64,000 nt of DNA. It comes from Perkinsus olseni. Lineage: Eukaryota; Perkinsozoa; Perkinsida; Perkinsidae. The stretch lies in contig JABANP010000229.1 in NCBI GenBank assembly GCA_013115135.1, forward strand, positions 1 through 64,000, given 5' to 3'. A program made the translations under genes and the position numbers. The notes under the pieces are model-generated. The model saw nothing but the letters and a program-made list of their open reading frames with translations, was not told where the DNA came from and searched no databases. Shown here piece by piece: positions 20,904 through 29,383 of the stretch (positions within the stretch are counted from its first letter, which is position 1; the number at the start of each line of letters is the position of its first letter).

Positions 20904-23418
20904 CTTGTCTTCCCTTGTCTAAGGAGTCAAGGAAGGCCCTGTAAGCTTGCTGCTTCTTCTGTCGAATGAGAGCTCTATACTCTCCCCGGCATCTTATCAC
21001 ATTCTCCCTCGAAGCCCGCGGATCTCGTTTAAATTTGTTGAGTTCCTTCCTCTTTTCCCGGAGAGTCTTATCCCACCAGGGGTTTACTTTACGCCTACCC
21101 TGCGAGTTACGGGGGCTCCCGGTGTGCGGGTCTTCCGTTGATAGGGGGTCCCGCCGAGGTTTATATGGGGTTGCCCTCTTCGTCGCCTGAACGAGTTGTT
21201 CTATGATATGGCCAAGTAAGTGAGCGGCCGCAGTCTCGGGCCGAGTCATAGGGAGATGTTGCAGCTGGGACAGGTCCAGCAATGCATCTGAGGCCTCTTT
21301 ATATCTACTCCAGTCCGTAAGATGGTGTGGATAGCCTGTCAATAGCGATGGGAGGGCCTCAGCGTGAGAGACGGGTCTGCGGCGAGGAAGAAGGATACGA
21401 TAAGCCACTGGCCTGTGATCTCCGAAGTCCTCTGACCCACAAATGACCTTCCAGTCAACGACCTCAACGCCACCAGTGGCAAGCGTGAGATCAATGATGC
21501 TTGTGAATCCTGTCTCCCCTCCGGGCGTGACCCTGCGGGAGATGAAAGTGGGAGTCAGTGGATCCGTCTTGACGTTTATTAGAGTCAGGAAATACTCTAA
21601 GATGAAGTCATAGAGAGCTCGACCGCGGATCCTCGCCAAGGTGTTCCTCGGCCCACCTTGAGACATCAGCCCCCAAGCGCTGTGATGTGCGTTGGAATCT
21701 AATCCAACGACAAGCCGACAGCCGTCATGGGATCTTACTCTGTGTGCATCTAGGAAAATACCGAGCTTGTCCATGATGTCGATAGAGGGCGAAGCGGGGT
21801 CTATATAAATACTAGCTAGAAAAATGTCCCTGAAAGCGATGATCGCCAGATCGGGGTCAGAGAAATCACCCAATAAGGAGACCTCTTGGGCTAGGTCCCG
21901 GTGGACCAGAATACAAGCTCTACATCGCCCCGAGCTAGAGACTACAGGGGCTTGGAAAACGGTATATCTATCAAGAAAGGTACGCCTCGGAGGCTCCTGT
22001 AAAAGCAAAAAATGTGGATAGGCTGAGTGCTCTACAATGCTACAGAAAGTATGGTCCAGATTCAGTTGCGAGCGCATCGCATTAAACTGAACAGCAGAAA
22101 TATGGCCCACGTGGATGCCAGGGTCTAAAAAGGACCATGACGGAGAGTTGGGTCCCAGACCGGTCTTGGACAGTTTGACCTTAATAAGGTCTAGCTTCCT
22201 GGGGCACATCGCCACGGCCCCCACGCCCGCCAAAGAGTTATGACCTTTCTTCCCACACAGAGTGCAGGAGATCTGGTCCGGGGCTAACTGTGGGTGGTTC
22301 TTACAGTCCCGCAAGGAGTGATTCCTCCCACAATTGCAGCACGCCTTCGTGGTCGCAGTGCATGGGCCACTATGGGGCTGGCCGCAGTCAAAACACACCC
22401 GGATGTGAGGGCTGTCCTTCACTCGGAATTTAATTCCGGGAAGGTATAGCCCGCCATCCCTTATCAGCTTGTCCCTATCCTCGAGAGGGACCCTGACAGC
22501 AGCACCCTTCGCTCCTGACCTCAACACCTTCCATTTATCTGGCTGTAAGCCAGAAGGATGTGCCTGCACTGCTTCCGCTATAGGGCCGAAGTCCCTTTCA
22601 TCCCTGGGGGTGAAGCCTATCCAGACCTCGGGTTGTAGTGCCGGTTTTCTAGCGCCTTCTATGTTGTTCTCCGACAGGTTCCCTACCACGGTATCAGCCG
22701 TGCTTGGGTTATCACACCTGATACCGACGCCTCTCGCCGTGGGGTAAATCTTCTCCACCTTGCAGGACGACACAATACGCCTGATCTCCTCAGTCTTCTG
22801 CTTCCGTAGTTCATCAGTAGGGTTCTCAATTGAAACATAGACCACAGGCTTGTCCTTGAAGGCGTTTTGGTCATTTTTGATGGTGCCCGTGAGAATGTCC
22901 CTGTAGGATAGCTGTGAGGCAATCTGGGATACTCCAGCAACATTTCTCCCTGGGACCGGCCTGACGCCCGGAGCGCTAGAGGGTGCCTGCCTCGCTTTCA
23001 TCAAAGACTTGCGTAGTTTGCGGTTCTCTTCGAGGAGGGTGATGTACATGTTGCTCATCCGTTTCAAGGAGTCACCAATTCTAGTCTCTTCTTGCTTATT
23101 AAGCAAGCGATTAGCCTTCAAGCCCACTTGCTTCATCGTATCCTCGATGCATATCACCTGTTCGGCGAAAGAGTCAGTGTCGTCCTCCTCCTGGCTCAGC
23201 TCGCCGTCGATAACTTCACCGCGAGCCCTGGCCTCTTCACGCTCTTCTTCCTCGTTTGTCACAGATGCCCAAGATAAGTGATCCGAAGTCTGATCCTCGT
23301 CTCTCTGATCCTCGGGAGGGGGAGGCTGGTTGATCGTACTGCTTCTGCGGTCTCTGTAGCCCACGCCTCTTCTTCTCGGACGAGACGGGGCCGGAATGGC
23401 TGACGAGTCGGCTGGCAT
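20872..23418 (-). CDS. LINE C Gag fused in frame to APE endonuclease (848 aa)
   Basis: The ATG at 23418 follows a short leader. Residues 1-150 are charged, with a coiled-coil-like ERRIGDSLKRMSN/LLEENRKLRKSL type segment. A Gag core follows, then three knuckles: CFDCGQPHSGPC, CCNCGRNHSLRDC and CTLCGKKGHNSLAGVG. Without a stop the frame continues into the nuclease (HISAVQFNAMRS, LLQEPPRRTF, VVGLDSNAHHSAWG, DLTLATGG, DFGDHRPVAYR) and a basic linker to about 20905, where a frameshift separates it from the reverse transcriptase. In LINE A, D and E the same two modules are separate overlapping frames, so this fusion is either a single-polyprotein strategy or the by-product of an indel at the old overlap. 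Confidence 0.8.
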   Translation of the reverse strand: MPADSSAIPAPSRPRRRGVGYRDRRSSTINQPPPPEDQRDEDQTSDHLSWASVTNEEEEREEARARGEVIDGELSQEEDDTDSFAEQVICIEDTMKQVGLKANRLLNKQEETRIGDSLKRMSNMYITLLEENRKLRKSLMKARQAPSSAPGVRPVPGRNVAGVSQIASQLSYRDILTGTIKNDQNAFKDKPVVYVSIENPTDELRKQKTEEIRRIVSSCKVEKIYPTARGVGIRCDNPSTADTVVGNLSENNIEGARKPALQPEVWIGFTPRDERDFGPIAEAVQAHPSGLQPDKWKVLRSGAKGAAVRVPLEDRDKLIRDGGLYLPGIKFRVKDSPHIRVCFDCGQPHSGPCTATTKACCNCGRNHSLRDCKNHPQLAPDQISCTLCGKKGHNSLAGVGAVAMCPRKLDLIKVKLSKTGLGPNSPSWSFLDPGIHVGHISAVQFNAMRSQLNLDHTFCSIVEHSAYPHFLLLQEPPRRTFLDRYTVFQAPVVSSSGRCRACILVHRDLAQEVSLLGDFSDPDLAIIAFRDIFLASIYIDPASPSIDIMDKLGIFLDAHRVRSHDGCRLVVGLDSNAHHSAWGLMSQGGPRNTLARIRGRALYDFILEYFLTLINVKTDPLTPTFISRRVTPGGETGFTSIIDLTLATGGVEVVDWKVICGSEDFGDHRPVAYRILLPRRRPVSHAEALPSLLTGYPHHLTDWSRYKEASDALLDLSQLQHLPMTRPETAAAHLLGHIIEQLVQATKRATPYKPRRDPLSTEDPHTGSPRNSQGRRKVNPWWDKTLREKRKELNKFKRDPRASRENVIRCRGEYRALIRQKKQQAYRAFLDSLDKGRQDVRGLQAGQI

Positions 23419-23476
23419 AAGAAAAACAAAGCCCGTAAGGGAGTTAGCAGGATTAGGGGAAATCCACTAACTTGAG

Positions 23477-23672
23477 GTCGTGGTTGTAGTAGTCGTGGTC
23501 GTCGTGGTCGTAGTAGTCGTGGTCGTAGAAGTTGTGGCCGTCGTAGTCGTGGTAGTTGTGGTCGTCGTAGTTGTGGTCGTCGTGGTTGTAGTAGTCGTGG
23601 TTGTGGTAGTAGTTGTGGTCGTCGTAGTTGTGGTCGTCGTGGTTGTAGTAGTTGTTGTTGCTGTTGTTGATA
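23477..23672 (-). repeat. (GTN)n / (ACN)n satellite tract 3
   Basis: A short tract (about 195 bp) between the 5' end of LINE C and the 3' hairpin of LINE G. Its last triplets are mostly GTT (GTTGTTGTTGCTGTTGTT). Confidence 0.9.
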
Positions 23673-23678
23673 TTTAAC

Positions 23679-23707
23679 GTCCAACGCTCAGTTGAGCTTA
23701 GTTGGAC
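23679..23707 (-). other. LINE G 3'-end hairpin
   Basis: GTCCAAC (23679-23685) pairs with GTTGGAC (23701-23707). GCTC (23686-23689) pairs with GAGC (23694-23697) around AGTT, with a TTA bulge (23698-23700). TTTAACGTC precedes it and ACGAC follows, as in LINE D, whose stem sequence differs by compensating changes. Confidence 0.8.
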
Positions 23708-23765
23708 GACCAGATAAAATAGGACTCGTCATGTACTCTTCTTAAGTGTGTCCTAGCCTTCAAAG

Positions 23766-24258
23766 TTAATTAGTCCGGTGGCCTACTTCCATCCTCTTGC
23801 AGTAATGAATGAGCTCCTCACATCTCTCCTTACTGGCAACGAATTGTGCCAACGATTTGTCCCTGTTGACCCATGCAGGTCTGAAGTCCCTTCTTCTGGG
23901 GTCATCACAGTCTATCAGCATGTGCGCGATGGTATCCTCGCAATCACAGATCACACATTTAGTATCCGGGGGAGCATCAGGTCTATAGGTGTAGCTTCTC
24001 AGCAATTCGGAGTGCCCACTCATAACCCTGGCCGCACTTCTCGAGGCCCTCGATCTACCAATCATTTTTGGTACGAGATCCCGCATCCCCTCCGTTCTGA
24101 AGAAGTTCCCGGATTCCCTCAGTCTTTGCAACCGAGCGAGGAACCTTCCCTTCCTTCGTCCGGCCAGTATGCTTTCGGTGGTCGATCTCGGGGCCGGGGT
24201 ATCATAGATGTCCTCCAAATATCTCCCCGCGTTGGCGGCTTCATCTGCCCTCGTATTC
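23766..24258 (-). pseudogene. LINE G ORF2 C-terminal remnant
   Basis: The reading NTRADEAANAGRYLEDIYD matches the end of an RNase H domain (the GNxxADEAA region). A linker follows, then the knuckle CVICDCEDTIAHMLIDC and the tail FVASKERCEELIHYCKRM, similar to LINE D's MINFCKKLEKL. The start is lost. The frame is closed upstream by the inserted LTR element, which lies in frame only by chance. Confidence 0.8.
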
Positions 24259-24408
24259 TGTAAAGGGGACAATTATTGTGTACCACTAAGATCTGCTCTA
24301 TCGATCATTCAGCGTAGCGTAGCTATGCAACACTATTGATCCGTCTAGGATTAGATAAGTATATCATTTCCTATCATACTATCAAGGTTGAGTTGGCACC
24401 AATCTACA
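24259..24408 (+). repeat. 5' LTR
   Basis: 150 bp, TG...CA ends. It should carry the element's promoter and polyadenylation signal. Preceded by ATTC (24255-24258). Confidence 0.95.
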
Positions 24409-24409
24409 G

Positions 24410-24427
24410 TGGTGCCCAGACCCAGGA
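24410..24427 (+). promoter_or_regulatory. tRNA primer-binding site
   Basis: TGGTGCCCAGACCC starts one base after the 5' LTR. TGG pairs with the CCA end of a tRNA. I cannot say which tRNA. Confidence 0.75.
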
Positions 24428-24457
24428 CTAACAACAACATCGACATCATCTTTCTTA

Positions 24458-25480
24458 ATGACAGCTGACTCTACAACGACTCAATCGGTTCCAGGTGGTC
24501 ATACTAGTCTTCCCCCGCCTTTCGGAGGAGTTCCTTCCGAATCCATAGTGGAGTTTTTAACTCGTTATGGTCTCTGTGCAAAAGCCAACGGCTGGGATGA
24601 GCAAAAGGCTTGCTATAAGCTTTCTACTTGTCTCATTGGTCGCGCTTTGCAGGTTTATCTTTCTCTGGATCCTATGATTCAGTCCTCTTACAACGCCGTT
24701 AGAGTCGCTCTTCTTTGTCGACTCATCACTCCTCCCTATCAGGCAGCGGCTTCCTTACGTGATCGTGCACTCCAACCCGGTGAATCTGTCGACACTCTTC
24801 TCTACGAGCTCAATAAGTTGTACTTCGAAGCCCATTTCGTCGCCCCAAACCTGGCCTTAGCCCCGGACAAATTCCCTATCTTTGACGACCTTATCAAGAG
24901 CGACACTTCTGATAGCTACCATCGCGATATGATTTTGAAGGTATTGGATGCTCTACCCCCTGAGATATCTTCACGCCTACGGGTTATGCAGTTTACTAAG
25001 GTGGATGACTTGGCTTATCAGGCACGGATTGAGCTTGCTACTCAGTCCTACGACTCTACAAGGACTTCAACTACGACTACTTCCGATACTACACCTACGG
25101 TATCTACTATCTCTCTCAGCGACGAGCAGCAAGAAGTTGAGGAACTTCGAGGACAAGTTGCAGCCCTTACTGAAGCCGTCTATGCTGGCCGCGGTCCGAA
25201 TCGACGACAATATGGTTTCAACGGCCGTAATGGCAAGAACGGCAAGGGGCAAGGTGGCAAGGGCTCGTCAAGCAAGAGATGGTGTATCTATCATAAAACT
25301 GATAGCCACTGGACCTCCGAGTGCAAGGCTATTGCGAGATTGGCTCGGGAGCGCAATGGTGATAGTGGTAACATCTCTAATATCTCCACTGGTAACTACC
25401 CAAACGGGGAAGGGACGTCGGTATCTACCGGTCCGTCGTCCTCACAAGTACCTTCGTTGGATCAAGAAGATTCACAGTAA
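24458..25480 (+). CDS. gag: Gag of the LTR retrotransposon (340 aa)
   Basis: The ATG at 24458 is the first after the primer-binding site. Residues about 20-200 are a helical retrotransposon-Gag-like capsid region (ESIVEFLTRYGLCAKANGWD, then LRDRALQPGESVDTLLYEL). A Thr/Ser linker and a Gly/Lys-rich basic segment follow (KNGKGQGGKGSSSKR). The C-terminus has a variant zinc knuckle (WCIYHKTDSHWTSEC) for RNA packaging. The end overlaps the pol frame, which is offset by -1. A slippery heptamer at 25399-25405 lies about 25 codons before the Gag stop. Confidence 0.9.
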   Translation: MTADSTTTQSVPGGHTSLPPPFGGVPSESIVEFLTRYGLCAKANGWDEQKACYKLSTCLIGRALQVYLSLDPMIQSSYNAVRVALLCRLITPPYQAAASLRDRALQPGESVDTLLYELNKLYFEAHFVAPNLALAPDKFPIFDDLIKSDTSDSYHRDMILKVLDALPPEISSRLRVMQFTKVDDLAYQARIELATQSYDSTRTSTTTTSDTTPTVSTISLSDEQQEVEELRGQVAALTEAVYAGRGPNRRQYGFNGRNGKNGKGQGGKGSSSKRWCIYHKTDSHWTSECKAIARLARERNGDSGNISNISTGNYPNGEGTSVSTGPSSSQVPSLDQEDSQ

Positions 25481-28400
25481 ATCCGGTGTCTTGTCGAGCT
25501 CTTGTCGATACTGGTGCGTCAGCATCGTTCATTGACCAGAAGTTCATCTCTACTCTTGGGCTCGACAAATATATTCAAAGACTATCGAAGTCTCTACAGT
25601 TCTCTACTGCTCGGTCTACTCTCTATGTACATTCCAGAATCAGTCTACAACTTCATCTTGAGGATAATCCATCCCAACAATTTACTCATACCTTCTATAC
25701 TGCCGCCTTAGGTAATCTTCCTTCATGTATACTTGGTCACGACTTCCTCTCCAAATACTCTGCTAAGTTAGAGTTAGGTCATCATCACCCACAAGGAGGT
25801 CATCTTACATTTGCAGCCTCGTCTCGTATTCAGGACACTCCCAGTCCATCTCATTCTACGGCTACCCCATCATCGGCTCAAGTTGACTCACAAGCACTTT
25901 CAGACAAAGCCCAAAAACTAATATGCCCTTGGCGACCTCTAAAAGCCTGCTCCGGCACTGGTTATCAGTTCCGAGTACGTCCACTACGACCAGATGAGGT
26001 CAAGGATACTCCAGAACAAGAAGTCACATGCGAAATTCGGTGGCCTAGAAGCGACCATCGTGTACAAGTTCAAAATCCGGCTGACTATTCGCAGAATCTT
26101 CTGTCTTTATTATCGGACGAGGAAAGGGCTCTCTACTGGTCGGAAATCAGCTCGTATCAGTCCAAGGGATGGTGGAAAGAGGTCTCTCCAGCAGACCTAC
26201 CTCAAGGAGCCCCAACTGCTGTATGTTTTCCTATTCGTCAACCCGGCCATAGTACGCCGGTGAGACCGGTGATAGATCTACGATCCTTTAATAATGCTCT
26301 CGGTATACCTTCGAGTTACTCCGGTCCCAGCACTGCTGAAGTGCTTGGTTCTCTGCGCTCTCATTTCAGTGTCGGTGATGAACTGATGGTGTTGGATCTA
26401 TCAAAATGTTACTATCGTTTCAGAACGGTAGACCCGTTCTATGTAAGGACGGGTAATAAAATTTTCCAATGTCGGAGAATGCTGTTTGGTATCAATTGCG
26501 GCCCGGGAGCATTGCAGGAAGCAACCCATCACTTTGATGAAGTACTTCTGAAATGTTCTTCGCGTTCTGCATTGAAATACCATGCTTGGTACTATGATGA
26601 TCTCTCTCTGGTAGGTCAACATCTCTCTCAACATGCCGAATACATTTCATCGTTCGCTCGAGTCTTAGGATGGGACTTTCCCTCTTCTAAGCGTTCTCTT
26701 CTTCATCATGATCACGGCCCTACCTCTTGGGTGCAGCATCTCGGTTATCTTATTCGTCTGGGAGAGGATGGTAGTCTTGAGTACCGATGTCAAGTAAAAC
26801 CTCTAGCAGAAGTCGACAGTGACCACATTACGAAACGTATTGCCTACTCCATCGCTGGTCACTTCACGGACTTACTAAAACTCCATCCTGAATGCAGGAG
26901 CCTATGTGACGCAATCCGCTCTTATGCTGGGAAATTGGAAAAGTGGGACGCTGTTATCACAGACTCGTCTGTTCGTTCCTACTTGCTATCTCTCATTGAT
27001 GCTCTGAAGGCCTTCTTGCCCAAGTGCTCTTGTATTCATACTGCTTCCTTCAACAGTACTAGTGTAAGGCTATTTTCAGATGCATCGGCAACAGCTTCCG
27101 GCTACTCTATCTTGGTTGGTGAAGTCCCTCTGGAAGAAGTCTCCCGAACCTGGTCACAGAGAGAGTCTACCTGGCATATTAATAGGAAGGAGGCGAGGAG
27201 TCTCGCCGAGGCTCTCAGCGCCCTGGTAATATGGCATGAAGAACGACGACTTTCTATTTCTACTATCGAGGCCTATGTGGATAGTAGCACGGTGTATCGG
27301 TGGTGTAAAGGTTCGCCATTAACCATCAAGACCAAAACTGTTGAACGCCAAGCTATAAATCGACTGCTCAATGCCATACGAGAGCACGTCGAATATTTTG
27401 CTGAGAATGGTGTCAAGTTCCAACTGAAGCTTATCACTAGTGAGGAGAACACCAGAGCTGACTATCTCAGCAGACAATCTTGGATTCCTCTCTCTCCCTC
27501 TCCAACAAGCCCACCGGTTCTACAATTTTTGGGTGCTATATCGGCACCGCCGCAACCTACTTCTACTCCAACTTGCAACTATCAGAATGACCCAGATCTA
27601 CAAGCCCTTTTTCAGTCAGTCCGTGACCATCGACCTCTGTCTACCGCCATTTCTCCTCAGTACCGACGCTGTTACAAGCAGCTCTCTGTTCAGAACAACA
27701 CCTTATACCGGTCCTATATTCCTCTCGATGTTGGACATCTGGTGACGGTCTCCATTCCGGCGAGAAAAGTACGAGGTCGACTAATTGCTGACATTCATAA
27801 GGAGTTCAACCATGCGGGTGTTCCCAAGATTCGAGAAGAACTGTCAAAGCACTACTACTGGCCCGGCATGGATCGTGACATCGGCACCTACATCTCTACT
27901 TGTGAAATCTGCTTGCAAGTAAAACCCAATACGGGCAAGTCCTACAAGCACACTGGTTCTCTCACGAAGTTCCTCACTAAGCCCATGGAACGCCTCTACT
28001 TTGACGTTACTCATCCTCATCACCTTCTCGGACCGGTGCTTACTATTATTGATGGCTTCTCACGCTACGCCTTTGCTTTCGAACTCGTTTCGGGTGAGAA
28101 CACCAACAGTGTTATCAAGGTCTTCACCTTCTACTTCTCCTTATACCCTCTACCACAAGAAGTTTTTTGCGACAATTCTGCAGTATTTAAATCTGATCGA
28201 CTACAACGATATTTCGCTGAAAGAAATGTCAGATTAAGGTATTCTATACCTAATCAACCGGAGACTAATGGAGTTGTTGAGAGATTCCATCGACTGCTAC
28301 GCCAATCTATTCTTTGTTTACAACTGCAGTATCAACAGCATCATTCACAACAAGTTAATCATCGCCTAGTGGTATCATGGTTGGCGCGGGCAGTCCACGT

Positions 28401-28992
28401 TCACAACTCTATATCCCATTCGGTCAGTCATAGCAGTCCCGCTTCTCTCTTCTTCGGCAATTCGTTGGTATGGAATTCGGTAAACGAGGCCAAGCAGAAG
28501 GATGCCTTCAACAACGAGGACAACAACAGGTTACCTTTCTCTGTTGGCGACTTGGTGCTGAAGAAGGTCAAGTACTCTGCCTTTCCACAAACAACTCCAC
28601 TCTTTGGAGCAAAGCGTTTTGTGGTATCAAAGATTCTCTCTCCATCGCGGATAGAGATCATTTCCCTAGATGCTAACAACGAAGCTAAGGTTGTTCATCC
28701 GTCTCAAGTTCGTCTACTCCCCCCAAGTGCAGATATAGATGACGGTGATGCGATAGCAAGGAAGAAGACTACTAATACGAGCTGTAATGCTATTGATGTT
28801 CCTTGTTATCAGTGTGATCTCAATGATGATACTATATCTGACCATCATTCATCTTCTAGTTCGGACTCTTCTATGGCTGAGAATATGAGCTTTACCAGTC
28901 TCGATAGTATAGAAGATGAACCCCCCATTCTCCGTCGTTCGTCCCGTATTCCAAAGCCAGTCGTTAGATTAGATCCGTCTAATTATCCCTGA
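25396..28992 (+). CDS. pol: Pol polyprotein: protease, reverse transcriptase, RNase H, integrase
   Basis: The frame opens right after a TAA at 25393 and is best reached by -1 frameshifting from gag. In order: aspartic protease (ALVDTGASASFID near 25500); reverse transcriptase with MVLDLSKCYYRFRT, MLFGINCGPGALQEA and catalytic YYDD near 26590; RNase H (LFSDASATASGYS, RKEARSLAEAL, YVDSSTVYRW); integrase zinc domain (HAGVPKIREELSKH, CEICLQVK); integrase core Asp-Asp-Glu (YFDVTHPH, VFCDNSAVF, NGVVERFHR); and a C-terminal tail with RRSSRIPKPVV. Protease-RT-RNase H-integrase order is that of Ty3/Gypsy elements. About 1198 residues with no stops, so likely functional. No envelope-like frame follows. 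Confidence 0.92.
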   Translation, partial: LPKRGRDVGIYRSVVLTSTFVGSRRFTVNPVSCRALVDTGASASFIDQKFISTLGLDKYIQRLSKSLQFSTARSTLYVHSRISLQLHLEDNPSQQFTHTFYTAALGNLPSCILGHDFLSKYSAKLELGHHHPQGGHLTFAASSRIQDTPSPSHSTATPSSAQVDSQALSDKAQKLICPWRPLKACSGTGYQFRVRPLRPDEVKDTPEQEVTCEIRWPRSDHRVQVQNPADYSQNLLSLLSDEERALYWSEISSYQSKGWWKEVSPADLPQGAPTAVCFPIRQPGHSTPVRPVIDLRSFNNALGIPSSYSGPSTAEVLGSLRSHFSVGDELMVLDLSKCYYRFRTVDPFYVRTGNKIFQCRRMLFGINCGPGALQEATHHFDEVLLKCSSRSALKYHAWYYDDLSLVGQHLSQHAEYISSFARVLGWDFPSSKRSLLHHDHGPTSWVQHLGYLIRLGEDGSLEYRCQVKPLAEVDSDHITKRIAYSIAGHFTDLLKLHPECRSLCDAIRSYAGKLEKWDAVITDSSVRSYLLSLIDALKAFLPKCSCIHTASFNSTSVRLFSDASATASGYSILVGEVPLEEVSRTWSQRESTWHINRKEARSLAEALSALVIWHEERRLSISTIEAYVDSSTVYRWCKGSPLTIKTKTVERQAINRLLNAIREHVEYFAENGVKFQLKLITSEENTRADYLSRQSWIPLSPSPTSPPVLQFLGAISAPPQPTSTPTCNYQNDPDLQALFQSVRDHRPLSTAISPQYRRCYKQLSVQNNTLYRSYIPLDVGHLVTVSIPARKVRGRLIADIHKEFNHAGVPKIREELSKHYYWPGMDRDIGTYISTCEICLQVKPNTGKSYKHTGSLTKFLTKPMERLYFDVTHPHHLLGPVLTIIDGFSRYAFAFELVSGENTNSVIKVFTFYFSLYPLPQEVFCDNSAVFKSDRLQRYFAERNVRLRYSIPNQPETNGVVERFHRLLRQSILCLQLQYQQHHSQQVNHRLVVSWLARAVHVHNSISHSVSHSSPASLFFGNSLVWNSVNEAKQKDAFNNEDNNRLPFSVGDLVLKKVKYSAFPQTTPLFGAKRFVVSKILSPSRIEIISLDANNEAKVVHPSQVRLLPPSADIDDGDAIARKKTTNTSCNAIDVPCYQCDLNDDTISDHHSSSSSDSSMAENMSFTSLDSIEDEPPILRRSSRIPKPVVRLDPSNYP
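25399..25437 (+). promoter_or_regulatory. Probable -1 ribosomal frameshift site between gag and pol
   Basis: CCCAAAC (25399-25405) fits the X XXY YYZ rule and sits correctly in the gag frame (TAC CCA AAC). Slipping back one base gives CCC AAA, exactly the pol frame. It lies one codon after the last pol-frame stop (25393-25395). After 8 nt, GACG (25414-25417) and CGGT (25419-25422) pair with ACCG (25427-25430) and CGTC (25434-25437), a stimulatory-type hairpin. Confidence 0.75.
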
Positions 28993-28998
28993 CTTTTT

Positions 28999-29010
28999 GA
29001 GAGGGGGGCA
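28999..29010 (+). promoter_or_regulatory. Polypurine tract
   Basis: GAGAGGGGGGCA directly precedes the 3' LTR, the position of the plus-strand DNA primer. Confidence 0.85.
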
Positions 29011-29160
29011 TGTAAAGGGGACAATTATTGTGTACCACTAAGATCTGCTCTATCGATCATTCAGCGTAGCGTAGCTATGCAACACTATTGATCCGTCTAG
29101 GATTAGATAAGTATATCATTTCCTATCATACTATCAAGGTTGAGTTGGCACCAATCTACA
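29011..29160 (+). repeat. 3' LTR
   Basis: 150 bp, identical by eye to the 5' LTR. Followed by ATTC (29161-29164), the duplicated target. Confidence 0.95.
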
Positions 29161-29171
29161 ATTCGTCAGTA

Positions 29172-29175
29172 GTCG

Positions 29176-29249
<74 letters not shown>
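29172..29249 (-). repeat. (GTT)25 / (AAC)25 microsatellite, 3' tail of LINE D
   Basis: Twenty-five perfect GTT copies (29175-29249) preceded by GTC. On the LINE D sense strand this is an AAC-repeat tail following the 3' hairpin. Confidence 0.95.
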
Positions 29250-29262
29250 GAGGTTTAACGTC

Positions 29263-29286
29263 AGACGCCGAAAAACGGCTTAGTCT
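29263..29286 (-). other. LINE D 3'-end hairpin
   Basis: AGAC (29263-29266) pairs with GTCT (29283-29286), and GCCG (29267-29270) with CGGC (29276-29279) around AAAAA, with a TTA bulge (29280-29282). TTTAACGTC precedes it and ACGAC closely follows. It has the same architecture as LINE G's with different paired bases. Confidence 0.8.
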
Positions 29287-29383
29287 CACGACCCACCCTT
29301 CTCATTTAAGAGAAGGACAACAGTAAGACTGCAAGAGAGGGATTAATCAGAAGCTCAGAATACCAAGCTAGAGATATCTCCCT

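Larger units (their letters stand above)
17966..23476 (-). mobile_element. LINE C, near full-length (about 5.5 kb)
   Basis: It begins CTCAAGTTAGT at 23476, the same start as LINE E (CTCAAGGTAGT). It has a roughly 58-nt leader before the ATG at 23418, a fused Gag-endonuclease frame, a frameshifted reverse transcriptase/RNase H, a long A/G-rich run on the sense strand (18165-18235) just after the stop, and a 3' hairpin (17984-18012) next to the satellite tract. Both ends abut (GTN)n. Confidence 0.85.
23673..24258 (-). mobile_element. LINE G, short 3' remnant interrupted by an LTR element
   Basis: It contains only the end of RNase H, the terminal knuckle region and a 3' untranslated region with a hairpin. 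The upstream (right) side is interrupted at ATTC (24255-24258) by the LTR retrotransposon and resumes at 29161 for only about 10 nt before (GTN)n, so the LINE was already 5'-truncated. Confidence 0.8.
24259..29160 (+). mobile_element. LTR retrotransposon with Ty3/Gypsy domain order, intact-looking
   Basis: Two 150-bp LTRs (24259-24408 and 29011-29160) begin TGTAAAGGGGAC and end CCAATCTACA, and I found no difference between them. A primer-binding site follows the left LTR, a polypurine tract precedes the right one, and the flanks share ATTC as a 4-bp target duplication. gag and pol are full-length with no internal stops. Identical LTRs and open frames point to a recent insertion, and it is the only retroelement here on the plus strand. 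Confidence 0.95.
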
